From an uncultured Bacilli bacterium (lineage in GTDB: Bacteria > Bacillota_I > Bacilli_A > RF39 > UBA660), in NCBI GenBank assembly GCA_934155645.1, contig CAKPHC010000001.1, positions 1 to 64,000 on the forward strand: 64,000 nucleotides of DNA, given 5' to 3'. Within the stretch, counting starts at the first letter, position 1, and every line of letters begins with the position of its first letter. Below the pieces are notes generated by a model. The model worked only from the letters and a program-made list of their open reading frames with translations. It did no database searches and was not told the DNA's origin. The position numbers and the translations under genes were made by a program. This document shows positions 53,561 to 62,293 of the stretch, in pieces.

Positions 53561-54349
53561 TTATATTCCAAAAAGCATTATAGTTGACAACAATAATATA
53601 AGCATAGTGCCACCGCCAGTAACAACTAGCATAATCATTGTACGTCTTTCCATATTACTTAATCTATTTTTATATTTTACTTCTCTTGCTTTATTTTGTA
53701 AGTTAGAAACAGACCTAGAAAACATCAATAATTGTTGATATTTATTCTCTTGTGCACCAAGACTTAATCGATATAGTAACCTCATCATACGCATAGAATC
53801 CCTTACTGGATACTTAATAGCAAAATCCATATAAGGTTGAATAGATGAATCACCAGCGTCAATCTTTGCTATCATTTCCTTCAATCCTGGTTTAAATATA
53901 TCAGGAGCATCTTCAACTGATCTAGAAATTGCTACCGGAACCGTATAATTCTGGCAAAGAATTTCTAAGCTTTTTAAATAATATGGAAGCATTTGATCAA
54001 TCTCATGCATATATCTTTTATAATACTTTTTTAAAGACATGTATTGTGATTTAAATATTAAAAATGCCACTAGAATTACAGCAATAAAATTTATAAAACT
54101 AGCATTAGTAATAAATAATATCATTGCAAACATTATTCCAAAGAAAGTATTTCTAAGACGAGTATTAAATAATTGATTAGGATCAACTTTATCACCATAT
54201 TTGGCACTTACATAAAAGTCATAATCCTTTTCTTTTAAACCTTTTAAGTAAATATCATTTTCAGCTATGAAAGTTCTAGTATCAACTCTTTTGGTATAAA
54301 CTAACATAATCATAATTAGAATACCTATTATAAATATTTCTAAAAACAT
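53561..54349 (-). CDS. TadC-like pilus platform protein
   Basis: This 262-residue inner-membrane protein has the T2SS-F fold with an N-terminal helix (about 2-18), a pair near 70-105, a cytosolic helical domain and a last helix (about 235-258). The block MLPYYLKSLEILCQNYTVPV and SLGAQENKYQQLLMFSRSV are typical of TadC. With TadB it forms the assembly platform for the CpaF motor. It starts in TAATG overlap with the tadB stop, showing coupling. Confidence 0.88.
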   Translation of the reverse strand: MFLEIFIIGILIMIMLVYTKRVDTRTFIAENDIYLKGLKEKDYDFYVSAKYGDKVDPNQLFNTRLRNTFFGIMFAMILFITNASFINFIAVILVAFLIFKSQYMSLKKYYKRYMHEIDQMLPYYLKSLEILCQNYTVPVAISRSVEDAPDIFKPGLKEMIAKIDAGDSSIQPYMDFAIKYPVRDSMRMMRLLYRLSLGAQENKYQQLLMFSRSVSNLQNKAREVKYKNRLSNMERRTMIMLVVTGGGTMLILLLSTIMLFGI

Positions 54350-55248
54350 TACTCAGCACCTACATTCTCGTTATAATATTTTTCTCCAGATAGAAGAAAA
54401 TAACTGTTAAATAAAACTATTATATGTAAGCTTATTGTAACTATTGGGTCAGTTAATAACTGTTGATATACTTCAACCCCCAACAAGTACTGAACTAACA
54501 TTACTAGTAAATATAACATAATACCATACTGAACGAATTGTTTATGGAATCCTTGTCTATCTACTCTATCACGATATACACCTTCAACTAACATATCTAT
54601 ATCTTGTAACATATTTTCAAGTACTTCTGTAGTATCACGTGAACCCTCTTTAGTAATTTGCAAAAATAACTGATGCATATTTCTAGTCATATAGAAATCA
54701 TATTTACTATTCATATATTCTATTGATTTATCTACATCACCATTTTGATAAGCCATATCTATCATAACTTTTACATCAGATAAAACTGGGTCTTGTAATA
54801 CACCAGATGAATACACACCTTCTAAAGCTTTAACAAAGCTTTGAGTAGTTTGAAACTCCATTATTGTATTAGTAACATATACTTGTATTTGTTCAAATAT
54901 AAATTCACTATATATTCTCTTACAACGTAAATATGTTAAGTATGGAACCATTGCAACAACTAATATCGTATATATAATAGATATTATAGGATTATAGAAA
55001 TATAAATAAGAAATTAAGAATGCTGCACCTGCAAAAGTTGCTATTTGAATCATATATTGCTTAGGTGTATATTCTTGACCTAATTCTTTTACTTTTTCAC
55101 GAACCACTTTAAAAGAATAAGGTGCATACTTATTATAAATATTACCAGTCTGTGTAACAACAAATGTATATAGAGATTCACCCTTTTTATTACGATACAA
55201 AATAATAAATATAAATATTACTAATGCAATTATTAACTCTATAGCCAT
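54349..55248 (-). CDS. TadB-like pilus platform protein
   Basis: This 299-residue membrane protein has a start helix, two close helices at about 65-105, a large cytosolic T2SS-F domain (YVTNTIMEFQTTQSFVKALE, ITKEGSRDTTEVLENML) and two final helices (about 240-285). It pairs with TadC as the two-part platform. The ATG follows AAAGAGGTGGTAATAA. Order cpaF-tadB-tadC is the standard Tad layout. Confidence 0.9.
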   Translation of the reverse strand: MAIELIIALVIFIFIILYRNKKGESLYTFVVTQTGNIYNKYAPYSFKVVREKVKELGQEYTPKQYMIQIATFAGAAFLISYLYFYNPIISIIYTILVVAMVPYLTYLRCKRIYSEFIFEQIQVYVTNTIMEFQTTQSFVKALEGVYSSGVLQDPVLSDVKVMIDMAYQNGDVDKSIEYMNSKYDFYMTRNMHQLFLQITKEGSRDTTEVLENMLQDIDMLVEGVYRDRVDRQGFHKQFVQYGIMLYLLVMLVQYLLGVEVYQQLLTDPIVTISLHIIVLFNSYFLLSGEKYYNENVGAE

Positions 55249-55269
55249 TTATTACCACCTCTTTCTCTT

Positions 55270-56547
55270 TTAAATTAATTCTTCAACAACCGAATTATTT
55301 GTAGGTACTTTATCACCTAAATTAACAAATAAATCATCAACATTTACCCCTTGTCCTTCAAGATAATCTCTTAAATATTTAGAAGGTAATTTATATGTTT
55401 CACTACCACTTACAGTTTTACGATAAATAGTATTGTGACCAGCATTATTATTATCATCAACAAAGAACTCTGTTACTTCACAAATTTCTCTTCTAAATCG
55501 TTTTTCAACTGGATCAAATCTACCTCTTACATTAACACCTAATTGAACATAACGATGAATTGTTTTTAAGAATTGATCAACATCAATATTAGATTCCAAC
55601 AAACTATACATACGATGCGGAATACTCTCTGCCTTATCAGAGTGAATTGTTGATAAGATATTATGTCCTGATGATATAGAGTTACGTACAGCAGTAACTG
55701 CTTCAGCGCTACGAACCTCTGATAATAAAATCCATTTAGGATTTTGTCTCATACAAGTTACCAAAACATCAGAATATGATGCAATATTATTAGTTTTCAT
55801 CGCAACTATATCACGATGTGGAAAAATTCTATCTAAATGAAGTTCTAGTGTATCCTCTATTGTTATAATTTTTTCATTATCAGCTGTATGAGCAGCTAAA
55901 TACTTAACCAACTCAGTTTTACCAGAACCAGTCTCACCACTTACAATAATATTACAATGACCTTTAACCGCTCTAATTAAAAACTCATGTATATTTAAAG
56001 TTACATATCTATCTGCTAATAACTTATCCTTTTCAAGTCTAATCTTAGCAGGTGTTTTACGAAATACTGCTGCTATACCATTTCTTGCTATAGAATCATG
56101 TACAAAATTCATACGAAGTTCAGCAGATTCACTATCCAAAAATGGATGTGCCATATTAAAAGTTTTACCCATTACATTAGAACATTGGAAAGCTATTTTT
56201 TCTATTAACGAATCGTTTATTTCTGTTTCATCAGAACGATAAACTCCTTTATCTAAACTCTTTAACCAAACTTGTCCACCATTACTATAAGAAATATCGG
56301 TAATATTATCATCTTGTAAATACTTTTTTAAAGGTCCAAAATCTATATTAGAAAATAAATTATCATTTCTTAAATAATTATCATTTATTTCTCTTGGCTG
56401 ATGAGCTTGTTGAACAGTTGATACACTAGGTTGTCTTAATTCTTCTAAAGGAGTTGGCCCAACATCTTGTTTAGGAACCAAAGAGGGAGTAGAGACGTTA
56501 TCCTGAGTTTTATATGCTATACCTTGTAAATTCATTCCCTCATTCAT
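55270..56547 (-). CDS. cpaF: TadA/CpaF-family secretion ATPase
   Basis: This 425-residue motor has the conserved FGPLKKYLQDDNITDISYSNG front and Walker A VSGETGSGKTELVK (about 208-221). The Asp box ITIEDTLELHLD and Walker B ILLSEVRSAEAV follow, with the His box SGHNILSTIHSDKAESIPHR. It hydrolyses ATP to drive Tad pilus assembly and perhaps retraction. All catalytic residues are present. The ATG is one base after the cpaB stop, with GGAGTAGAG as ribosome site. Confidence 0.95.
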   Translation of the reverse strand: MNEGMNLQGIAYKTQDNVSTPSLVPKQDVGPTPLEELRQPSVSTVQQAHQPREINDNYLRNDNLFSNIDFGPLKKYLQDDNITDISYSNGGQVWLKSLDKGVYRSDETEINDSLIEKIAFQCSNVMGKTFNMAHPFLDSESAELRMNFVHDSIARNGIAAVFRKTPAKIRLEKDKLLADRYVTLNIHEFLIRAVKGHCNIIVSGETGSGKTELVKYLAAHTADNEKIITIEDTLELHLDRIFPHRDIVAMKTNNIASYSDVLVTCMRQNPKWILLSEVRSAEAVTAVRNSISSGHNILSTIHSDKAESIPHRMYSLLESNIDVDQFLKTIHRYVQLGVNVRGRFDPVEKRFRREICEVTEFFVDDNNNAGHNTIYRKTVSGSETYKLPSKYLRDYLEGQGVNVDDLFVNLGDKVPTNNSVVEELI

Positions 56548-56548
56548 C

Positions 56549-57454
56549 TTACTCTACTCCTTCTTTTTTATTATTGTTTGTTGTATTACTATCTGTTTTA
56601 TCATCAGTATTATCCTTAGTTGGATCATTATTTTCTATAATTTCATCCTCAGGAATATAAATACTCTTCTCTTCAATAAAATCTTTTAAATATTCATTAC
56701 TTACTTTAGTAACAACACCTTCAGTAGTATTTCCATCAAATCCAGTAGTATTAGGTACAGGAATAATATCAATTTTATACTGAGTACTTAAGTTACCAAT
56801 AGATGCTGCTTTACGTAATAACAAATGTATATCTTCTTTAACAGAGAAAATAATTGTAGCAGGTATTCTTGCTTCTTCACTGTTCTCAAAAACATTTAAA
56901 CCATTAGATGTTTTAACCGCTCTTACTAAAACGTTAGATACCAACTTTCCTACCATAACTTTGGTATTACCATCAGCATCAGTAGTAATTGTTTGCATAT
57001 AGATATCTATATAATTACCAGGTAAGATAGAATTACTATAAGAAGTAGTTATATTAACTCCTAAATAGTACAATGTCTCATCAATAGGCATATCATAAAG
57101 TGCTGCATCAGGTAATTCTTCTTTCTTTACTACAGTACCTTTATAGAACATACTTCCTTTAGGAATAACTGTATTAGCACTAGAATAGTAATTAATTAAT
57201 TGGTTAACATTAGTAATTACATTTTCATCTATTGCTGCTCTTGCTATTTCTTTATACCCAATCATATCCTTAGTAATCTCAGTTCTAGGTTGTATCATTT
57301 TAATAGCATATGGAACTTTAACAGGATTAACAGCATCTTTAACACGCCAGTTATACCCTACAAAAATAACAGCAATAATTAGTAATCCACAAAGTATTGT
57401 TACTGTATTTTTGTTTTTTAGAAACATTTTAAACTTTAAACCTAAATTATTCAT
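56549..57454 (-). CDS. cpaB: CpaB/RcpC-like SAF-domain protein
   Basis: This 301-residue protein has an N-terminal helix (about 17-35), the SAF domain (VKVPYAIKMIQPRTEITKDM, about 45-110) and an RcpC-type region (LPGNYIDIYMQT then VRAVKTSNGLNVFEN, about 150-215). The Thr/Asp/Asn-rich tail is probably extended. CpaB proteins link the pilus to the envelope and the sugar chains of the wall. No outer membrane is expected here, so it likely acts at the cell wall. The ATG follows AGATGGAGAA. Confidence 0.88.
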   Translation of the reverse strand: MNNLGLKFKMFLKNKNTVTILCGLLIIAVIFVGYNWRVKDAVNPVKVPYAIKMIQPRTEITKDMIGYKEIARAAIDENVITNVNQLINYYSSANTVIPKGSMFYKGTVVKKEELPDAALYDMPIDETLYYLGVNITTSYSNSILPGNYIDIYMQTITTDADGNTKVMVGKLVSNVLVRAVKTSNGLNVFENSEEARIPATIIFSVKEDIHLLLRKAASIGNLSTQYKIDIIPVPNTTGFDGNTTEGVVTKVSNEYLKDFIEEKSIYIPEDEIIENNDPTKDNTDDKTDSNTTNNNKKEGVE

Positions 57455-57469
57455 TTCTCCATCTCCTTA

Positions 57470-57976
57470 TTATTCTTTAAATTTATCTTCTAATATAGCA
57501 CTAAGAGTATTTACTATCTCTGCTGAATCAGTTTCATAGTTGATAGAATCATTTTTCTTAAGTACTTTAGATAACCAATTATATTTTTCTCTTGCTGTAA
57601 TAGTTACTGTTACTTTAGGCGGACATTCATCAATGTCATCAAAACTTATTTTATAATCACGATTGTTAGTAGCAGACTCTGCAAATCTTCTTACAAAACT
57701 TTCAACAAATTTTTCTTTAACTATTCTAACTGTACCAGGAATACCAGAAATGCAATGCATAGAGTCAGGGTCAGTTATTTCTGTTACTCCATCATAACCT
57801 ACTCCCATACGATACGCTTGATAATCTATAGCGTCAATCATTGAAGCTTCAGTTACTTCTTTTAAAATGTAATACATATCTTCATTACTTACTGTAATAT
57901 TTCCAAATAAGTTAATTAACACTATTCCTAAAAGTCCTAATACAAGGAATAAATATCCCCATACTGATGACTGCAT
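57470..57976 (-). CDS. TadE/TadF-like pseudopilin
   Basis: This 168-residue protein has an N-terminal helix, WGYLFLVLGLLGIVLINLF (about 6-24), with a minimal basic leader, and an outward part with Cys residues (HCISG and ECPPK). The part from about 110 forms KVTVTITAREKYNWLSKVLK, as in TadE-like minor pilins. Placed between the cysteine-rich surface protein and cpaB, it is likely an initiating or tip pseudopilin. The start follows AAAGGGAGTAGATATA. Confidence 0.7.
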   Translation of the reverse strand: MQSSVWGYLFLVLGLLGIVLINLFGNITVSNEDMYYILKEVTEASMIDAIDYQAYRMGVGYDGVTEITDPDSMHCISGIPGTVRIVKEKFVESFVRRFAESATNNRDYKISFDDIDECPPKVTVTITAREKYNWLSKVLKKNDSINYETDSAEIVNTLSAILEDKFKE

Positions 57977-57995
57977 TATATCTACTCCCTTTCTA

Positions 57996-60974
57996 TTATT
58001 GAGGAATTGTCTCTACAACAGTAAAGTATGAACGAAATCCTCCTACACTTGTATCATTAGAATGTATAAACATACTCTCATATTTTCCATTTAAATTATA
58101 TTCGTTAACTCGTACATAGTCAATATAAGCATTCTTATTTTTTATAGAATTGTACTCTTTTGTATTCTTTTTTATCTCATTTATTCTATCTTGATTTAAC
58201 TCTACTACATACTCCGGCTGTGCTGTACTATCTAAGATTGGATTTAATAAATCATCGGTTATGTATATCTCTTTTCCAAACCAGTTATATCCAGGTCTTC
58301 TATTATTTGGAAACGGATCTCTTAATGATATTGGTCTATATATATAATCACATGTTATTCCTAAGCAATTGTTATCTTTCTTTACTGAAAGACAATCATT
58401 TACACAACTTGCTACACTGTTATATCCATCCTTCAAATAGTTAGATTCAATTTTACAATAATTTATTACTGCTTTTTCATCACTAGACGAAAAGTTTGGA
58501 TTGTGTTTACAACTATTATTTCCACTTGAACATGAATCAAAGCATTCTCTTTCACTTCCGTAATTTGCTGTATCACTTATCCAGTTTGTTCTACAGTAGT
58601 CTCTTATCTTGTCATACTCTGCTGCTTTATATAATCTTGTACATGTATTTTCTTCATCACTCGGATTACCTCTTTGATATTTACATGTTGCTACAATATT
58701 ATTGTCTATTGCTATCGCTCCAAATAATCTTATGTTTTCTGATATTGGTGAATATATTGTGTTTCCATTTAGTATATATCCTCTAGTAGATAAGCCATAT
58801 GTTATTCCTACATTGTTCTTGTTTTCTATTAATAATTCATACTTATCTTCTCTTTCAACTATTGAACATGATACCGGAGACTCTACTACATATCTACATG
58901 TATTGGTTGCATTTAAATTACTGCTTCCTTTATTTACTTTTACTTCTGTTTTATATGTATCTTTCTTTATCTTTAAATCTGTATAATATTCATGATATGG
59001 TCCATCATTTTCTGTATCACATTTTCCATTAGCGTTAACATCATACATCTTACCTGTTCCTGCACTTATACATACTGCTGGTAATTTATATGCTGTTTTA
59101 TTCTTAGAAGTTGTTTTTATTAATCCATATATTGATTGATATGTTACTTGCCCATTACTGTATAATGGCACTCTATTACTTCCTCCTGCTGTTACTACCA
59201 CATCATTATTTAGTAAATTTATTGTCTTTGATGGTACCAACTGTTTAGTTGTTTTTCTATTGCTTGCATTAGCATCATTGCTATTTGTTATATCTATCGT
59301 TATTGTTGCATTACTTGAATCATATTTATATTTATTATCCAAGTCCTTAACCCATGTTGAATTTGATTCTATACTTTGAAAATTCTTTAAAATTTCTTTT
59401 AACTTAGTTCTTTCTGCTTCAGTATAACTACTTGCATAGTCAAACTTCCACTTTGCTAATTCAAATGTCATCTGACATGTCTTTTCTCCACTTAGTACTG
59501 GAGTGTATGTAAATCCTGTTCCTGGTGTTAATGTTGTTGGTAAGCTATTACCATAGCTTATTGTACTTGATTCACTACAATTTGAACGATAGTAATTACT
59601 TGTATTCGCTTTTGTACATGTGCTTAAACTAGAGCTTGTATCAGCATCACACTCTGTACTTACACCAGAACTTGATTGATTGGCATTACAACTACTAAAT
59701 CCAGGATCACTATATCCACAAGTTGCAATGCACGTTTTCTTCTCACCTGAATTATCGCTTGCTGCTTGACAATAGTCTTCAGCGCAACTTAACAAGTTAT
59801 CTCCACTTTTTCCTGAACATGTTTGCTTACATGTCTGCACTGTTCTTTCTAAACTACATGTTGCTACTTCATTTCCATTCGCATTATAAACCGCTCCATA
59901 TATTGCTGCGTCTTTATATGTTCCACGATATATATTATTTTTTACATTATGTTTTAACAAATTTCTATTATTTTTTATATCATAATAAACGGTTTCAGCA
60001 CCTGCGCCTTGAACATTTAATGTATATGTTCTTTTATCAGTTGCTTCTGTTATTGTACAAGAAACTGGTAATGTATAATTACCTAACCAAAACACATTTA
60101 TTCCATGTCCTTCTTTACTTGTTACTTTTTTAACATTATTTATTCTGTTTCGAGTTTCGCCTTCATTCCATACGCTTGTATTCAATCCTTTATCTTTAGT
60201 TATCAAATATACTAAATTACCTATAAATTTATATTTATCATCACCAGTTTGACGTTTTGCTACAATTGAATTAGGAACAAATAGATATAACCACTGAGTT
60301 ACTGACCCTGCTAATTTTCCATCAGTTCCTAACCAACTAGCAATTTCATACGCAGTCCCAAAATAATAATTGCTATTAGCTTTAAACAACAATGCTGGCT
60401 CAATTGTAATATATAAATTACCAACATCACTTTCCTTTAAATTTTCTACTCCATTACCCTTAAACTCACTTTTTATAGCTCCTAGCACTAAAGTTTTATT
60501 ACCACTATTAAGCTCAAACGCTTCTTTAACCTTAGCCTCAATTGCGTTCCAGTTACCATCTTCTTTTTCAGTAAATACTTTAGGAAAAATTATTGAAGTT
60601 TTCTTAGAAACAACTCCTCTTTTATCAAATTTACCAGGGTTACCTCCAAATTGTTGATACGCTACTTTCCCTTTTTGTGCCGAAGCATAATTAGTTACAT
60701 AAGTTAAACAATCGCTATTTGTACCATTAGCGCAATAATTATTAGATCCATAATAAGTAACATTATTACCATCATATTTATACAAAGATAATCTTACAGC
60801 AAAAGACTCTACATCACTAGGATAACTCCAATCACATCCACGTGCTGAAGAAGCACAACCACCAGGAGTAGTTGTACTATTACCTCCTCCAGTATTTCCA
60901 GCAAAAACATTACTATTACCAAATAAAATTATTATCAAAATAAATATCATAAAAAAATTAATTATTTTTTTCAT
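57996..60974 (-). CDS. Large cysteine-rich secreted protein at the head of the Tad cluster
   Basis: This 992-residue protein has a signal peptide (about 1-25, ending VFAG) and about 32 cysteines. Two related beta-rich units are visible: one at about 300-380 (from PVSCTITEATDKRTYTLNV to NEVATCSLE) and one at about 690-770 (from PVSCSIVEREDKYELLIEN to NNIVATCKY). A Ser/Cys-rich stretch of 11 Cys follows the first. It has no C-terminal anchor. I do not know the family. A secreted adhesin or pilus-tip protein stabilised by disulphides is likely. The ATG at 60974 follows AAAGGAAACAAAGAC; the ATG at 60992 is less likely. Confidence 0.75.
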   Translation of the reverse strand: MKKIINFFMIFILIIILFGNSNVFAGNTGGGNSTTTPGGCASSARGCDWSYPSDVESFAVRLSLYKYDGNNVTYYGSNNYCANGTNSDCLTYVTNYASAQKGKVAYQQFGGNPGKFDKRGVVSKKTSIIFPKVFTEKEDGNWNAIEAKVKEAFELNSGNKTLVLGAIKSEFKGNGVENLKESDVGNLYITIEPALLFKANSNYYFGTAYEIASWLGTDGKLAGSVTQWLYLFVPNSIVAKRQTGDDKYKFIGNLVYLITKDKGLNTSVWNEGETRNRINNVKKVTSKEGHGINVFWLGNYTLPVSCTITEATDKRTYTLNVQGAGAETVYYDIKNNRNLLKHNVKNNIYRGTYKDAAIYGAVYNANGNEVATCSLERTVQTCKQTCSGKSGDNLLSCAEDYCQAASDNSGEKKTCIATCGYSDPGFSSCNANQSSSGVSTECDADTSSSLSTCTKANTSNYYRSNCSESSTISYGNSLPTTLTPGTGFTYTPVLSGEKTCQMTFELAKWKFDYASSYTEAERTKLKEILKNFQSIESNSTWVKDLDNKYKYDSSNATITIDITNSNDANASNRKTTKQLVPSKTINLLNNDVVVTAGGSNRVPLYSNGQVTYQSIYGLIKTTSKNKTAYKLPAVCISAGTGKMYDVNANGKCDTENDGPYHEYYTDLKIKKDTYKTEVKVNKGSSNLNATNTCRYVVESPVSCSIVEREDKYELLIENKNNVGITYGLSTRGYILNGNTIYSPISENIRLFGAIAIDNNIVATCKYQRGNPSDEENTCTRLYKAAEYDKIRDYCRTNWISDTANYGSERECFDSCSSGNNSCKHNPNFSSSDEKAVINYCKIESNYLKDGYNSVASCVNDCLSVKKDNNCLGITCDYIYRPISLRDPFPNNRRPGYNWFGKEIYITDDLLNPILDSTAQPEYVVELNQDRINEIKKNTKEYNSIKNKNAYIDYVRVNEYNLNGKYESMFIHSNDTSVGGFRSYFTVVETIPQ

Positions 60975-61015
60975 GTCTTTGTTTCCTTTCATTATTTTAA
61001 ATTTCTTTCCATTAT

Positions 61016-61711
61016 CTATATTTTAATCTTTACTCTTTTTTTCTTTTTAATAGTTTTAATTACTACCAATATAACAATTACAATAATTACTATAATAGAA
61101 GGAATAACTATTAATAAATTATTAGTAATAAATGCCAAAATTATAGAAACAATACTTTTATCATTTTTTTTATTTGAATTATCTACTAAACTTTTTCTAT
61201 ATTTTTCAACTTGAGTTTTAAAATAATCTTCCGAATCAATTACTCCGCCATAATACTTTTGGCATAATGCAAACTCTTCAATACCTTTACACTCTTCTCT
61301 TTGTGAATAATCATTATAGTATGGAAGTGTAATACTTTTAGTTATAATCTTATTATCTGGACATTTGGTTTCATTTGAAGTATACAAAGTGAAATCATAC
61401 TTAGTACCTTCGTTTACACTTCTTAGAACTCTTATTCCATCATGTTCTAAATCATCCATATATTTAAATTCTTGACCATCAGAATCTACAATATAAAAAT
61501 CTTTATCAAAATTAGTTATTAAAACATTAAAATAATATAAATGATTTTCATTGTATGTAGAATCATACAAATCATAAGTTACTTTGATATTAATTGCTTT
61601 TTCTTTCAAACTGTTTAATTCTTTATTACTACATGTCTCAGCATTAACCCTAGTAGTAACAAAAAAGCAAAGAAATAATAATACTATTTTTAACCAAATA
61701 TTCTTCTTCAT
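61016..61711 (-). CDS. Secreted, C-terminally membrane-anchored protein of unknown function
   Basis: This 231-residue protein has a signal peptide (cut near NAETC), a beta-rich outward part with five Cys (for example NETKCPDNK and EECKGIEEFALCQ) and one C-terminal helix (about 196-218) followed by the basic tail KKKKRVKIK. It is the first gene of the long minus-strand cluster and is 41 bases before the cysteine-rich protein start. It may anchor or chaperone that protein at the membrane. No family match is known to me. The ATG follows GAAGGGGTTCACT. Confidence 0.72.
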   Translation of the reverse strand: MKKNIWLKIVLLFLCFFVTTRVNAETCSNKELNSLKEKAINIKVTYDLYDSTYNENHLYYFNVLITNFDKDFYIVDSDGQEFKYMDDLEHDGIRVLRSVNEGTKYDFTLYTSNETKCPDNKIITKSITLPYYNDYSQREECKGIEEFALCQKYYGGVIDSEDYFKTQVEKYRKSLVDNSNKKNDKSIVSIILAFITNNLLIVIPSIIVIIVIVILVVIKTIKKKKRVKIKI

Positions 61712-61740
61712 AGTGAACCCCTTCTATTATGATATTACTA

Positions 61741-61758
61741 TTTATAGTATACTATAAA
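61741..61758. promoter_or_regulatory. 18-base perfect palindrome between the Tad cluster and a thioredoxin gene
   Basis: TTTATAGTATACTATAAA is a perfect palindrome over the -10 of the minus-strand promoter. Its place suggests an operator, but it is made mostly of A and T. Confidence 0.6.
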
Positions 61759-61774
61759 GGTAAAAAAAAAACAA
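61746..61774 (-). promoter_or_regulatory. Promoter of the Tad cluster
   Basis: TTGTTT, 17 bases, TATACT, with the -10 inside the palindrome at 61741-61758. Confidence 0.6.
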
Positions 61775-61781
61775 CGTTTTA

Positions 61782-61810
61782 TTGAGTTAAGTCTTAAGGT
61801 GTGTTATTAT
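61782..61810 (+). promoter_or_regulatory. Promoter of the thioredoxin-like lipoprotein gene
   Basis: TTGAGT, 17 bases, TATTAT, followed by AGAGGTGTTTAT at the start codon. Confidence 0.7.
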
Positions 61811-61828
61811 AAAACAAGAGGTGTTTAT

Positions 61829-62254
61829 ATGAAAAAAATATTATCAATAACTGTTTTATTAATATCTATTTTATTATTAACCGGATGTGGTTCTAGTAAC
61901 GATAAATATTTAGAAGAAATATCTTATGATGAACTTAAAGAATTAGTAGAAAACAAAGAAACTTTTATATTAGAGGTATACCAAGATGGTTGTCGTCACT
62001 GTGCAGTATTCACTCCTCGTTTTAAAAAAGTTTTAAAAGAGTATAACATTACTGCTAAAGCAATTAACTTTGCTAAAATAACCCAAGAAGAATATGATGA
62101 ATTCAGCTTAGAATACGGTAAAAACATTGGTACTCCTACAGTTATGTTCTTTGTAGAAGGAAATGAAAAAACTAAAATAAATCGTCTTGTTGGTGAACCT
62201 AGCGAAAAAGAAATAATTAGAAAATTAAAACAAAATGGTTATATTGAAAAATAA
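61829..62254 (+). CDS. Thioredoxin-like lipoprotein
   Basis: This 141-residue lipoprotein has a signal ending LLTGC (Cys about 20). Its thioredoxin fold has active site YQDGCRHCAVF (about 64-74) and cis-Pro in GTPTVMFF. CRHC is an uncommon active-site pair. It acts on the outer face of the membrane on thiols or disulphides. It diverges from the Tad cluster, whose first two products are rich in cysteine. A role in folding them is an inference. The ATG at 61829 is chosen from its ribosome site; the frame open to 61799 begins inside the promoter. Confidence 0.85.
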   Translation: MKKILSITVLLISILLLTGCGSSNDKYLEEISYDELKELVENKETFILEVYQDGCRHCAVFTPRFKKVLKEYNITAKAINFAKITQEEYDEFSLEYGKNIGTPTVMFFVEGNEKTKINRLVGEPSEKEIIRKLKQNGYIEK

Positions 62255-62260
62255 AAAATT

Positions 62261-62293
62261 AAAGAATCTGACTTTCTAATCAGATTCTTTTTT
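62261..62293. terminator. Bidirectional terminator between convergent genes
   Basis: Stem AAAGAATCTGA/TCAGATTCTTT with Ts to the right and As to the left. Confidence 0.88.

Noticed and set aside
57996..60657. Several 90-130-residue plus-strand frames rich in Leu, Tyr and His opposite the cysteine-rich protein
   Set aside because: They are reverse-frame shadows of AT-rich coding sequence without ribosome sites.
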